Shown: positions 17,570 through 26,274 of the stretch, one piece after another
How positions within the stretch are numbered: the first letter of the stretch is position 1
Layout: the number at the start of each line of letters is the position of its first letter
Source of the DNA: Actinomyces dentalis DSM 19115
Lineage (GTDB): Bacteria; Actinomycetota; Actinomycetes; Actinomycetales; Actinomycetaceae
Direction of reading: 5' to 3'
Length of the DNA: 64,000 nucleotides
Assembly (NCBI RefSeq): GCF_000429225.1
Contig: NZ_AUBL01000002.1
Coordinates: forward strand, 5,280-69,279
Translations under genes and position numbers: made by a program
Notes under the pieces: generated by a model
Seen by the model: the letters and a program-made list of their open reading frames with translations, nothing else
Database searches by the model: none
What the model was told of the DNA's origin: nothing

Positions 17570-18090
17570 GGGCGCACCTGCTCGCGCAGCTCGGTCAGCC
17601 GGGCCGCCGTCAGGTCGATCCAGCGCAGGTCCGCCTCGATGTGGAACAGGGCGTGGTCGGCGATGAGGACGTCGTGCAGGTCCGCCCCGTCCTTGAGGCG
17701 GGTGATCTCGCGCATGCGGGCGGTGTGGGCCGCGCGCTGGAGGTCCAGCAGGCGCTCGGCGTCCTCGCCCAGGAGCAGGGCGATGATGGTCTTGGCGAAC
17801 AGGTCGGCCTGGATGGAGTCGGCGGGCACCTGCGGGCTGCGGATCCACTCCTCGACGGCGTCGCGCCCGGCCGCGGTGATCTCGTAGCGCTTGCGGTCGG
17901 GCCCGGCCCCGGCCTGGGCGCCGAGCTGGACGATGAGGCCGTCGCGCAGGAGGCGGGCGAGGGTGGAGTAGACCTGGCCGAAGGCGAGCGGCTTGGTGCC
18001 GGCGAACCAGCGGTCCCAGTTCGTTTTGAGGTCGTAGCCGTATCCGGGGCCCGTGCCGAGCAGGCCCAGGAGGGTGAGTCGGGTGTCCAT
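17566..18090 (-). CDS. PadR-family transcriptional regulator
   Basis: This 174-residue repressor-type protein has an N-terminal winged helix (LTLLGLLGTGPGYGYDLKTNWDRWF, then FGQVYSTLARLLRDGLIV and GPDRKRYEITAAGRDAVEEW) and a C-terminal helical dimerisation part (residues about 100-174). It leads the ABC exporter operon and very probably represses it: a perfect palindrome lies over the -10 box upstream. The start is ATG 18090, 7 nt after TATAGT, with no ribosome site, so this transcript also looks leaderless. Longer in-frame readings would run through the operator and the palindromic repeat and are not credible. Confidence 0.92.
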   Translation of the reverse strand: MDTRLTLLGLLGTGPGYGYDLKTNWDRWFAGTKPLAFGQVYSTLARLLRDGLIVQLGAQAGAGPDRKRYEITAAGRDAVEEWIRSPQVPADSIQADLFAKTIIALLLGEDAERLLDLQRAAHTARMREITRLKDGADLHDVLIADHALFHIEADLRWIDLTAARLTELREQVRP

Positions 18091-18097
18091 GGCAACC

Positions 18098-18116
18098 ACT
18101 ATACACGCGGTGTATA
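18098..18116 (-). promoter_or_regulatory. PadR operator overlapping the -10 box of the exporter operon
   Basis: TATACAC-N3-GTGTATA forms a perfect 17-bp palindrome at 18100-18116. The minus-strand -10 box TATAGT (18103-18098) shares its first four bases with the palindrome, and the ATG follows 7 nt later. A dimeric PadR bound here would block RNA polymerase directly. Autoregulation is inferred from position, as is common in the family. Confidence 0.75.
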
Positions 18117-18187
18117 CGCGCGGTGCGCACAGCCCGCCCCCGTCCCCGCAACGCCGAAACCGGCGGGGCCTCTCGTCGGGTCCGACC

Positions 18188-18264
18188 TCCGCGAACGCGC
18201 AGGTTTCCAGTCGAACGCGTAGCCGGGAGGCGCGCGTTCGACTGGAAACCTGCGCGTTCGCGGA
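18188..18264. repeat. Palindromic extragenic element, copy 2
   Basis: A perfect 32-bp inverted repeat (18188-18219 with 18233-18264) encloses a 13-nt loop. The arm begins TCCGCGAACGCGCAGG and continues through TTTCCAGTCGAACGCG, the core shared with copies 1 and 3. It lies between the PadR promoter and the 3' end of the P-loop kinase gene. Confidence 0.9.
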
Positions 18265-18322
18265 AAACGGGGCCGATCCGTCGAGGGCGCCGTGCTCTCC
18301 GTCATCGCGGTTTCCCTCCCGC

Positions 18323-18353
18323 CCGTCCCCATGAGGCACGGGAGCGGGGACGG
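18323..18353 (-). terminator. Weak hairpin after the kinase gene
   Basis: CCGTCCCC and GGGGACGG can pair (8 bp) just downstream of the kinase stop on the minus strand. No U-run follows, so terminator function is uncertain. Confidence 0.3.
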
Positions 18354-18360
18354 CGCGGAC

Positions 18361-19023
18361 TCACATGACGCCGTCGGCCCGGTTCCCGGGAACGGCGAGG
18401 GAGCCGATGTGCTCGGCGATGGTGGCCTCGCACTGGCGCCGCGAGACCGCCCGGCAGCCCCGCTCCATCCAGTCCCGGATGCGCTCGGGCTCCTCCAGGG
18501 CCAGGCGCAGGCCGCGGCGCAGCAGCACCGTCGGCGGCTTGCGGCGCTCGGCCAGGTCCCGGCGCAGCCGGAACCACCAGGTCGCCAGGCGCGGACGGCG
18601 CAGCACCAGGGCGGCGGCCAGCACGCCCTCGGCGCGGCAGCGGTCGATGAGCTCGGCGGCGAAGACCCCCTCCGCCACGAAGGCGTGCGCCCGGCCGATG
18701 TCCAGTCCCGCCCGCCCGACGGCCGCGTTGCAGGGGATCGAGTATATCGGCACCTCCGTCCGGCCGACGGCGCATAAATCCAGGATCGCCCTCATGGCCC
18801 GCTCGGCGTCCCAGCTGTCCGGGTGGTCCCAGTCGATGCGGTTCGCCTCGCACCGGTCCGCCCCCGCCCCGCCGGTGATCCCGCCGCCCACCAGCGGCAT
18901 GCCGGCCTCGTCGCCGTCGCGGTAGAAATCGTCGAGCTTGAGCCGCTTGGCGCCGACGCGGCGCAGCAGGGAGGTCTTGCCCGAGCCCGAGGGCCCGGCC
19001 AGCAGGATGACGCAGGCATTCAC
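18361..19023 (-). CDS. Uridine-kinase-like P-loop NTPase
   Basis: This 220-residue cytoplasmic protein begins with a Walker A motif, LLAGPSGSGKTSLLRRVG (residues about 7-24), followed by LKLDDFYRDGDE, the uridine/phosphoribulokinase-type substrate segment, and DWDHPDSWDAERAM. AFVAEGVFAAELIDRCR corresponds to the Walker B-like strand. It therefore belongs to the uridine kinase family in the broad sense, but the exact substrate cannot be assigned. The start is GTG 19023. A TAGGCT box (19037-19032) lies 8 nt upstream with no ribosome site, implying a leaderless transcript. It is monocistronic. Confidence 0.8.
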   Translation of the reverse strand: MNACVILLAGPSGSGKTSLLRRVGAKRLKLDDFYRDGDEAGMPLVGGGITGGAGADRCEANRIDWDHPDSWDAERAMRAILDLCAVGRTEVPIYSIPCNAAVGRAGLDIGRAHAFVAEGVFAAELIDRCRAEGVLAAALVLRRPRLATWWFRLRRDLAERRKPPTVLLRRGLRLALEEPERIRDWMERGCRAVSRRQCEATIAEHIGSLAVPGNRADGVM

Positions 19024-19122
19024 GAGGTCTTAGCCTACGGGCCGGGCCGGGCCGCCGGGGCGCCAATGGGGCCCGGTCCCGACCGGGGCCCGCCCCGGGC
19101 CGGGACCGGCCGTCCCGCCGGC

Positions 19123-20571
19123 TCAGGAGCGGGCGACCAGGGCCCGCAGGCGGGCGCGCGCCCCCTGCTCGCGCAGGGCCGCCAGCTCCTCGGCGTAGAC
19201 GGAGCGGAAGCGCTCGTCGTCCGCCAGGTCCCCGAAGATCTGCGCGTTGCCGATGAAGCCGGTGGCCTCGCCGTCCTCCTGGGCCCGGGCGAAGGGGCGC
19301 AGGTCGTCGACCACGGGGATCGCCCCGCCCCTCTCGTCCGTGCCCAGCACGCCCAGCGACCAGGCGGCGCACATGGCCGTCCCCAGGCGGATGGGGCCGC
19401 CGGCCCCCAGGTTGGCCCGCACGGTCGGCAGGACGAACTTGGGCATGCCCGAGGGGGCGAAGAAGGCCAGGCGCGCCAGGGTGTCGGCGATCGCGGCGTT
19501 GGTGAAGCGCTCGAAGAGGGTGTCGACGTACTCGTCCAGGTCGATGCCGGGCACGGCCAACAGCCGCGGGCGGGCCTCGCGGGCCAGGAAGGCCCGGGTC
19601 CACGCGGCGATCTGGGGGTCCGCCGCCGCCTCGTGGGCGTAGCCCATGCCCAGCAGGCGCCCCCAGTGGGCCAGGGCCTGGTGGGAGGCGTTGAGCAGCC
19701 GCAGCTTCATGAGCTCGTAGGGGACGACGTCGTCGACCATCTGCACCCCGACCCGCTCGAAGGCCGGCCGGCCGGCGGGGAAGTCGTCCTCCAGCACCCA
19801 CTGGACGAAGGGCTCGGCCACCACCGGCCAGGCGTCCCTCACCCCCAGCTCGGCGGCGACCTCCTCGACGTCGGCCGGGGTGGTCACCGGGGTGATGCGG
19901 TCGACCATGCAGTTGGGGAAGGAGACGCGCTCGTCGATCCACTCGGCCAGGTCGGGGTCGGACATGCGGGCCTGGCTCACCACGGCGGTGCGGGCGGCCC
20001 TCCCGTTGCCCGGCAGGTTGTCGCAGCTCATGACGGTGAAGGGGGCGGTGCCCGCCTCGCGGCGCCGGCGCAGGGCCTCGACGATGTAGCCGAAGGCGGT
20101 GGTGGGCTCGCGGGGGTCGGCGGCGTCGCGGCGGGCGCCCTCGGAGTCGGTGCGGAAGGCGCCGGTGGCGTCGTCGATGTTGTAGCCGCCCTCGGTGACG
20201 GTCAGCGACACGATGCGGGTGGCCGGGGCGGTCATGACCTCCAGGACGCCGTCGCGGTCGTCGGGGGCGAAGCGGTAGTCGTGGATGGAGCCGATGACGG
20301 CCGGCTCGCGGCGGCCGTCGCGGTGCTTGAGGGTCAGGGAGTAGAGGTGGTCCTGGGACGCCAGCGCGTCGCGCATGCGCGCGTCGCCGGGCAGCAGGCC
20401 GACGCCGCAGATGCCCCAGTCCAGGGCCCCGCCGGCGCGCATGAGGCGGTCGACGTACATGGCCTGGTGGGCGCGGTGGAAGCCGCCCACCCCCATGTGG
20501 ACGATGCCGGTGGTGATGGCGGAGCGGTCGTAGGCGGGGGCGAGGGGGGAGTCGGCCAGTGAGGCGGTCAT
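19123..20571 (-). CDS. Mannitol dehydrogenase family oxidoreductase
   Basis: This 482-residue polyol-specific long-chain dehydrogenase oxidises a polyol such as mannitol or arabitol to the ketose with NAD. The N-terminal Rossmann motif is IVHMGVGGFHRAHQAMY. The catalytic signature KLRLLNASHQALAHWG contains the Lys-Asn-His triad typical of the family. EGGYNID and DNLPGNG are further family markers. The gene lies 71 nt behind an MFS polyol permease on the same strand, with a DeoR regulator upstream: an uptake-and-oxidation module. D-mannitol is the usual substrate, but D-arabinitol is possible. Confidence 0.9.
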   Translation of the reverse strand: MTASLADSPLAPAYDRSAITTGIVHMGVGGFHRAHQAMYVDRLMRAGGALDWGICGVGLLPGDARMRDALASQDHLYSLTLKHRDGRREPAVIGSIHDYRFAPDDRDGVLEVMTAPATRIVSLTVTEGGYNIDDATGAFRTDSEGARRDAADPREPTTAFGYIVEALRRRREAGTAPFTVMSCDNLPGNGRAARTAVVSQARMSDPDLAEWIDERVSFPNCMVDRITPVTTPADVEEVAAELGVRDAWPVVAEPFVQWVLEDDFPAGRPAFERVGVQMVDDVVPYELMKLRLLNASHQALAHWGRLLGMGYAHEAAADPQIAAWTRAFLAREARPRLLAVPGIDLDEYVDTLFERFTNAAIADTLARLAFFAPSGMPKFVLPTVRANLGAGGPIRLGTAMCAAWSLGVLGTDERGGAIPVVDDLRPFARAQEDGEATGFIGNAQIFGDLADDERFRSVYAEELAALREQGARARLRALVARS

Positions 20572-20642
20572 GATGATTCCTGTTCGTGGTGGGTGGTGCG
20601 GGCGGTCGGATCGGTGGCGGATGGATCGGTGGGGGCCGGGGC

Positions 20643-21959
20643 TCAGACGGCGGGCGCGGGCGCGGCCGCATCGTCGGACAGCTCGGGGGCGGTGTGGAGC
20701 ACCCGGGCGTTGCCCGGGAGCTTGAGGGCGAAGCACAGGAGGAAGGAGACGACGTACAGGCCGGCCAGGGCCAGGGCCACCCACAGGTAGCCGCCGGCGG
20801 TGGTCTCGTCGCCCAGGAGGAGGGCGACGACGGCGGGGCCCACGAAGGCGCCCAGGCCCGCGCCGAGATTGAGGATGGCCAGGGCGTTGCCCGTCTCGCC
20901 GTGGGCGTGGGCGGTGATCAGCGGCGTGGTGGGCACGTGGGCGCTCAGGCCGACGCCCACGCCGGCCGTGCCCAGCGCGATGAGCAGGAAGTTCGGGCCC
21001 GCGACGATGGGGATGAGGTAGATGTAGAGCAGCGAGGCCGCCGTGATCGGCGTGGCCGCCCACTGCAGGGTGTTGCGCCAGCCGATGCGGTCGCCCATGA
21101 CGCCCCAGAAGACGTCGCCGACAATGGCGACGAGGCCGAAGATGGAGAACTCCAGAATGGCCTGCGCCTCGGGCATGCCGAAGACCTTGTGGAGGTAGAC
21201 GACGTAGAAGGCCTGCATGCCGTACTGGCCGGAGAGGTTGATGATCTTGACGATCCCGCCGATGGAGACCTTCGGGTGGCGCCACAGGACGGAGACGGCC
21301 GAGCCCAGGGACTGGCCGATGGACTTGCCGCGGGTCCGGGCCGAGGAGGGGTGGCGGCGCAGGAACAGCATGCCCGTCGTGCCCCCGATGGCGGCCAGCG
21401 CCCAGCCGACCCACAGGGTCGCCACGTGGCCGATGGCGCCCAGGAAGAGGCTGGACAGGTAGGAGCCGAGCAGCTGCATGCCCAGGGAGAAGGCGAACCA
21501 GAACCACCCCGAGACCGAGGACTGGCGGGCCGGGGGCGTGACCATCATGGTCCAGGTGAGGAACCCGTAGGCGAACATGGGGTAGCCGAAGCCCCGCAGG
21601 CCGTAGAACAGCAGCAGGAGGTGCATGTTGTGGCTGGGCAGGCCCACGGCGATGAACAGGGCGTCGAAGATCAGGAAGGAGATCAGGCCGATCAGCATGA
21701 CCTTGCGGCAGCCCAGCGCGTCGCACAGGGCGCCGGACAGGAAGGCGGCCAGCGCCACGACGACGCCGTAGGAGGTGATGATCGTCGAGGCCTGCGGGAC
21801 GCTGAAGCCGACCGCGTCGCTGGAGAGGTAGTTGGTGATCCACACGGCCTCGATGCCGTCTCCGATGACGAAGACGACGACGGCGAGGAAGCCGGCGGCC
21901 AGGTCGGTGGGGAAACCGGTGCGCTGTATGGCGGCGACCAGTCGGTTGGAGCTGGGCAT
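20643..21959 (-). CDS. MFS transporter, polyol permease type
   Basis: This 438-residue major-facilitator protein has about 12 membrane helices, for example FPTDLAAGFLAVVVFVIGDG near the start and LWVALALAGLYVVSFLLCFAL near the end. SGALCDALGCRKVMLIG is the conserved loop between helices 2 and 3. The sequence resembles ribitol/arabitol permeases, and the adjacent mannitol dehydrogenase supports polyol uptake. Two ATGs lie in tandem (21962 and 21959). The second has the better 6-nt spacing from GAGG and is chosen. The first would add one Met. Confidence 0.85.
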   Translation of the reverse strand: MPSSNRLVAAIQRTGFPTDLAAGFLAVVVFVIGDGIEAVWITNYLSSDAVGFSVPQASTIITSYGVVVALAAFLSGALCDALGCRKVMLIGLISFLIFDALFIAVGLPSHNMHLLLLFYGLRGFGYPMFAYGFLTWTMMVTPPARQSSVSGWFWFAFSLGMQLLGSYLSSLFLGAIGHVATLWVGWALAAIGGTTGMLFLRRHPSSARTRGKSIGQSLGSAVSVLWRHPKVSIGGIVKIINLSGQYGMQAFYVVYLHKVFGMPEAQAILEFSIFGLVAIVGDVFWGVMGDRIGWRNTLQWAATPITAASLLYIYLIPIVAGPNFLLIALGTAGVGVGLSAHVPTTPLITAHAHGETGNALAILNLGAGLGAFVGPAVVALLLGDETTAGGYLWVALALAGLYVVSFLLCFALKLPGNARVLHTAPELSDDAAAPAPAV

Positions 21960-22054
21960 CATTGACCTCGTTCGGTGAGACGGCACTGTCGCGGCTCCGA
22001 GCCTTTCCGGGGCCGACACGACCAGTGTGCGGCCGGCCGGCGCCCGCGCGGTTG

Positions 22055-22085
22055 CCCGTTCGGGCGTCCGGCGCCGACCGTTCGG
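22055..22085. promoter_or_regulatory. Candidate DeoR operator: two CCGTTCGG sites 22 bp apart
   Basis: CCGTTCGG occurs at 22056-22063 and 22078-22085, start to start 22 bp, about two helical turns. The first is part of the palindrome GCCCGTTCGGGC. Both lie in the 229-nt gap between the deoR-type gene and the permease it probably controls. This is a motif-level inference only. Confidence 0.35.
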
Positions 22086-22188
22086 CCGGGCCGGCAGCGG
22101 CGGGGCGGCGGCGTCGGACCCGCCCGCGGGGCCCGCGCGGTGACCGCGGCGGGGTCCGCGGGTGACCGCGGGCGCCCGCGGCGGGGTC

Positions 22189-22980
22189 TCAGACACGATC
22201 GACCCGGGTCCCCAGCGCCGTGAGGCGCCCCGCTGCGGCGGTGCGCAGTTCGCGGCCGGTGATCACGCGCTCGACGTCGCGCACGTGGGCGAAGCGCACG
22301 AAGGTCGAATGCCCGAACTTGTCGTGGCTGCCCACGAGCACGGCCCGGCGGGCGCAGCCCAGCGCCGTCTCCTTGACGGCGGCGACCGCCGGATCCGGGG
22401 TGGTCAGCCATCCGTCGTCGGTGATCCCGTTGGCGCCCATGAAGGCGAGGTCGGGCTCCATGCGCTCGAGCATGCGCGTGGCCCAGGCGTCGACGGCGCC
22501 CAGCGTCGTCGGGCGCACCCGCCCGCCCACGACGATGACGGTGGTGCGCGGCCCTGCGGCGAGCTCGACGGCGGTGGGCAGCGACGTGGTGACGATGGTC
22601 AGGTCGCGGTCGGCGGGCAGGACCCGGCCCACCAGGAGGGGCTGGTTGCCCTCGTCGAGGAAGACGGTCTCGGCGTCGCCGAGGAGGGCGGCGGCCGCGG
22701 CCGCGATCCTCTCCTTCTCGTCGGCCAGGTGGCGGGAGCGGAAGCCCTGGTCGGTCTCGAAGGCGGCCGACTCGGCCGGGACAGCCCGCCCGTGGGAGCG
22801 GATGACCCGCCCGCCGGCCTCCAGGTGGCGCAGATCGCGGCGGATCGTCTCCACGGAGACGCCGAAGGCGCGCGCGAGGGAGGCGACGTCGGCGCCGCCG
22901 GCCTCGCGCAGGTGGGTGATGAGGGCGTCGCGCCGAGCCCGCGAGGTCGGCTGGCGCGACGGCGCGCCGTCAGGGGCCAT
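22189..22980 (-). CDS. DeoR-family transcriptional regulator
   Basis: This 263-residue protein has an N-terminal helix-turn-helix (ITHLREAGGADVASLARAFG, then VSVETIRRDLRHLEAGGRV, the DeoR signature) and a C-terminal sugar-phosphate-binding domain of the phosphosugar isomerase-like fold (VFLDEGNQPLLVG, MGANGI, then VGSHDKFGHSTFVRFA). Members usually sense a phosphorylated sugar and repress catabolic genes. It lies directly upstream of, and in the same direction as, the polyol permease and dehydrogenase genes, so these are its likely targets. No ribosome site precedes ATG 22980. Confidence 0.9.
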   Translation of the reverse strand: MAPDGAPSRQPTSRARRDALITHLREAGGADVASLARAFGVSVETIRRDLRHLEAGGRVIRSHGRAVPAESAAFETDQGFRSRHLADEKERIAAAAAALLGDAETVFLDEGNQPLLVGRVLPADRDLTIVTTSLPTAVELAAGPRTTVIVVGGRVRPTTLGAVDAWATRMLERMEPDLAFMGANGITDDGWLTTPDPAVAAVKETALGCARRAVLVGSHDKFGHSTFVRFAHVRDVERVITGRELRTAAAGRLTALGTRVDRV

Positions 22981-23049
22981 GGCCCTATCATGCCCGCCCG
23001 GCCGGGATCGGCGGGGCGGGCAGGCCGGCCTCCGGGCGCGGGGCTGGCC

Positions 23050-23703
23050 TCAGTGGGCGATGACGACCTTGAGATGGCGCGGGCCGTGCACGCCGTTGAC
23101 GCGCACCAGCTCGATGTCGCTGGTGGCCGAGCCCCCCGCGATCCACGTCGTCGGGCGCGCCGGGTTCCGCCCCAGGACGTCCACGGCCTGGGGGACGGTG
23201 GGCATGATCGCCTCGCGCTCCAGGACGACGACGTGGGTGTCGGGCACCAGCGTGATCGCCCGGCGCCCCTGGTCGGGCTCGCCGTCGAGGATGATGGTGC
23301 CCGACAGGGACACCGCCACGCGCGCGCAGGTGACCACGGCGTCGACCTCGTCCAGCTCCAGGGTCGGGATGGGCGCCTCGCGCGAGTCCTCGCGCACCAC
23401 GCGCCCGCGGCGGGCCGCGGCCCGCTTGCAGGCTTCGGGCAGTCCGGAGGGGACGACGACGATGCGCGCGCCGCCGAGCAGCTCGTCCACGGCGTCGAGG
23501 ATCTGCTCGTCGTCCGGGGCCAGGACGACGTCGGCCGAGTAGTCCTCCAGCTTCTCCACCATGTCGGCCACGACGGGCTCGGAGCCCGGGGGGTGGGCGC
23601 CGACGCGGATGTAGTCGCGCGGGATCTCGCGCACGGGCCGCCCCCGCTGGGAGCGGGAGATGGCGTCGCGGGCGCGGGCGAGGACGGCGGTCCTGGCGTC
23701 CAT
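23050..23703 (-). CDS. lutC: Lactate utilization protein C (LUD domain)
   Basis: This 217-residue LUD-domain protein is the third subunit of the LutABC L-lactate dehydrogenase system, which oxidises lactate to pyruvate. DVVLAPDDEQILDAVDELLGG, VVVPSGLPEACKRAA and AGGSATSDIELVRVNGVHGPR match the family, the last being the conserved C-terminal block. The ATG shares one base with the lutB stop. It is the last gene of the operon. GC-rich self-complementary sequence follows. Confidence 0.93.
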   Translation of the reverse strand: MDARTAVLARARDAISRSQRGRPVREIPRDYIRVGAHPPGSEPVVADMVEKLEDYSADVVLAPDDEQILDAVDELLGGARIVVVPSGLPEACKRAAARRGRVVREDSREAPIPTLELDEVDAVVTCARVAVSLSGTIILDGEPDQGRRAITLVPDTHVVVLEREAIMPTVPQAVDVLGRNPARPTTWIAGGSATSDIELVRVNGVHGPRHLKVVIAH

Positions 23704-25277
23704 CACTTCTCCTCCTGGTTCTTCAGCGCCCGGCGGGCCGCCTCCACCGTCGCGGCCGGGGTGATGCCGTCGGGGTGCGTGCGGCGCCACCACTGCCGCA
23801 GGGACTCCTCGGGGGCGACCGGCAGGTCGCGCGTGCGGGTCCACAGGGAGGCCGGGAAGGGCAGGGCGCCGATGCGCCCGTCGCGCCCGATGACCCGGGT
23901 CGCCCTGACCCCCTGCGCGGCGGCCGTCCACAGCGCCGGGTTGGACATGACCGGCGTGGACGCGTTCATGGCCACGTCCCACATGTCCGGCACCAGGCGC
24001 CGCTTGACGTCCACGGAGCGGGCCCGCAGGTGGATGAGGATGGTGGGGATGTCGATCTTGACCGGGCAGACCTCGGCGCAGGCCCCGCACAGAGAGGAGG
24101 CGAAGGGCAGGGTGTGGACGGGGTCGTCGTCGGCCAGCCCCTGGGTCAGCTGCGGGGTGAGGATCGAGCCGATGGGGCCGGGGTAGACCGAGCCGTAGGC
24201 GTGCCCGCCGGTGTGCTGGTAGACCGGGCAGATGTTCATGCACGACCCGCAGCGGATGCAGGCCAGGGCCTGGCGCCCGATGGGGTCGGCGAGCGCCTTG
24301 GTGCGCCCGTTGTCCATGAGGATGAGGTGGAACTCCCGGGGGCCGTCGCCCGGGGTCACCCCCGTCCACATGGAGGTGTAGGGGTTCATGCGCTCGCCGG
24401 TGGCGCTGCGCGGCAGGAGCTGGGAGAAGATCTCGATGTCCCGGTAGCGGGGGACGAGCTTCTCGATGCCCATGAGGGTGATGAGGGTGTCGGGCAGGGT
24501 CAGGCACATGCGCCCGTTGCCCTCGGACTCGAAGACGGACACGGTGCCGGTCTCGGCCACGCCCATGTTCGTGCCCGAGACGGCCACGGAGGCGTGCAGG
24601 AACTTCCTGCGCAGGTGGGCGCGGGCCGCCGCGGTCAGCTCGCGGGGGTCGTCGGACAGGTCCGGCGGGGCGTCGCCCATGCGGTCCAGGAAGATGCCGC
24701 GCACCTCCGAGCGGTTGCGGTGGATGGCCGGCACCACGATGTGGGAGGGCATGTCGTCGGCGAGCTGGACGATCATCTCGGCCAGGTCGGTCTCGTGGGC
24801 GGTGATGCCCTCGGACTTGAGGTGCTCGTTGAGGTTGGTCTCCTGGGTGGCCATCGACTTGATCTTGACGACGTCGTCCACGCCCTTGGACCTGATGATC
24901 GAGGTCACGATCCGGTTGGCCTCGGCGGCGTCGCGGGCCCAGTGGACGACGCCGCCGCGGGCGGTCACATTGGCCTCGAACTGCTCGAGCAGCTCGGGCA
25001 GGCGCGAGGCCACCTCGAACTTGACCGCCTCGGCGGCGCTGCGCAGGTCCTCCCAGTCGGGCATCTCCTCCACGCGCTGGGCGCGCTTGGCCCGGATGGT
25101 GCGCGTGGCGTGGCCCAGGTTGCGCCGCATCTGGGTGTTGGCCAGGGTCCTGTGGGCGCCCTCGGGGAAGGTGTGCCCCCAGCGCAGGGGGTCCTCCGGG
25201 GTGTCGACATCGGTGCGCCAGCCGCCGGTGCGGGCCTGCGGGGCGGGGGCGGGCGTGCCGAGGAACGTGCGCGTCAT
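23703..25277 (-). CDS. lutB: Lactate utilization iron-sulfur protein B
   Basis: This 524-residue subunit carries an N-terminal LUD domain (KIKSMATQETNLNEHL, then ETDLAEMIVQLADDMPSHIV) and a C-terminal ferredoxin-like part. Two cysteine sets for [4Fe-4S] clusters are visible: CIRCGSCMNICPVYQ and SLCGACAEVCPVKIDIP. It passes electrons from lactate oxidation onward within LutABC. The start ATG 25277 overlaps the lutA stop by one base. An N-terminal Pro/Ala stretch of about 15 residues precedes the conserved region. Confidence 0.95.
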   Translation of the reverse strand: MTRTFLGTPAPAPQARTGGWRTDVDTPEDPLRWGHTFPEGAHRTLANTQMRRNLGHATRTIRAKRAQRVEEMPDWEDLRSAAEAVKFEVASRLPELLEQFEANVTARGGVVHWARDAAEANRIVTSIIRSKGVDDVVKIKSMATQETNLNEHLKSEGITAHETDLAEMIVQLADDMPSHIVVPAIHRNRSEVRGIFLDRMGDAPPDLSDDPRELTAAARAHLRRKFLHASVAVSGTNMGVAETGTVSVFESEGNGRMCLTLPDTLITLMGIEKLVPRYRDIEIFSQLLPRSATGERMNPYTSMWTGVTPGDGPREFHLILMDNGRTKALADPIGRQALACIRCGSCMNICPVYQHTGGHAYGSVYPGPIGSILTPQLTQGLADDDPVHTLPFASSLCGACAEVCPVKIDIPTILIHLRARSVDVKRRLVPDMWDVAMNASTPVMSNPALWTAAAQGVRATRVIGRDGRIGALPFPASLWTRTRDLPVAPEESLRQWWRRTHPDGITPAATVEAARRALKNQEEK

Positions 25278-26077
25278 CAGAGCCTCACCGACTCCCTGCT
25301 GGGCTGGAAGGAGACGTGCCCCTCGAAGGGGGCGTCCTCGGTGGATGCGAGGATCTCGGCGATGTGCATGATGCGCACGCCGGAGTTGACCCGGGACAGG
25401 GCGCCGCCGATGTTCATCAGGCACGAGTAGTCCCCGGTGCACAGCACCTCCGCGCCGGTGGACATGACGTTGGCGGCCTTGTCGGCGACCATGGCGGTGG
25501 AGGTGTCGGAGTTCTTGATGGAGAAGGTGCCCCCGAAGCCGCAGCACACCAGCGCGTCGGGCAGGTCGAGCAGGGTCAGCCCCTCGACGGCGCGCAGCAG
25601 GCGGTAGGGCCGGTCGCCCAGGTGGGCCACGCGCATGGAGTGGCAGGTGGGGTGGTAGGTGACCGTGTGCGGGAAGTGGGCGCCGACGTCGGTCAGGCCC
25701 AGGACGTCGATGAGGAGCTCGGAGATGTCGTAGGTGTGGCGGCTGAGCTCCTCCACGCGCCGGGCCAGGGCGGCGTCGCCCACGTGCTCGGCCACGAGCC
25801 TCTGCTCGTGGCGGGCGGCCCCGGTGCACGAACCGGAGGGCACGACGATGGCGTCCCACTCGCCGTCGAGCACCGGCTCGAAGGTCCGCACGTGGTTGCG
25901 GACGATGGCCGCCGCCTGCGCGAAGTAGCCGGTGTTGGCGTGCATCTGGCCGCAGCAGGTCTGCCCCTCGGGCAGGACGACCTCGTGGCCGAGGCGCTCC
26001 AGGATGGCGACGGTGGCCTGGGCGGCCTGGGGGAACATGGTGTCCGCCAGACACGTCGCGAACAGGGCGATGCGCAC
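25277..26077 (-). CDS. lutA: Lactate utilization Fe-S oxidoreductase A
   Basis: This 266-residue CCG-domain protein has TCCGQMHANTGY near residue 45 and VCCGFGGTFSIKN near residue 195, the two cysteine-rich CCG boxes that bind a cluster or quinone-type cofactor in LutA/GlcF-like subunits. It is the first gene of lutABC. The start is GTG 26077 with AAGAAGG about 6 nt upstream. A 197-nt gap separates it from the lactate permease gene and contains no gene. Confidence 0.94.
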   Translation of the reverse strand: MRIALFATCLADTMFPQAAQATVAILERLGHEVVLPEGQTCCGQMHANTGYFAQAAAIVRNHVRTFEPVLDGEWDAIVVPSGSCTGAARHEQRLVAEHVGDAALARRVEELSRHTYDISELLIDVLGLTDVGAHFPHTVTYHPTCHSMRVAHLGDRPYRLLRAVEGLTLLDLPDALVCCGFGGTFSIKNSDTSTAMVADKAANVMSTGAEVLCTGDYSCLMNIGGALSRVNSGVRIMHIAEILASTEDAPFEGHVSFQPSRESVRL

Positions 26078-26274
26078 GGTTGACCTTCTTCCTCGAGGCG
26101 TCAGTCGATGGCACCGGCCACGATATGGCACGCCGTCCCCTCCCTGCTCGCGCCCCCGCCCTTCGGCGCCGCGGCGCGCGAAAACGACGGCGGCCCGGAA
26201 GAGCGGGAGGGGCCAATCCGTCATGCGCGCCGCGCGGAATGCGCCCCGCCCCGCCCGCCCGGGCCGCGCCCGGC

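Noticed and set aside
17566-18339. Longer PadR reading frame starting at 18339
   Set aside because: It would translate the palindromic repeat and the operator. The conserved PadR domain begins at ATG 18090, just after a -10 box.
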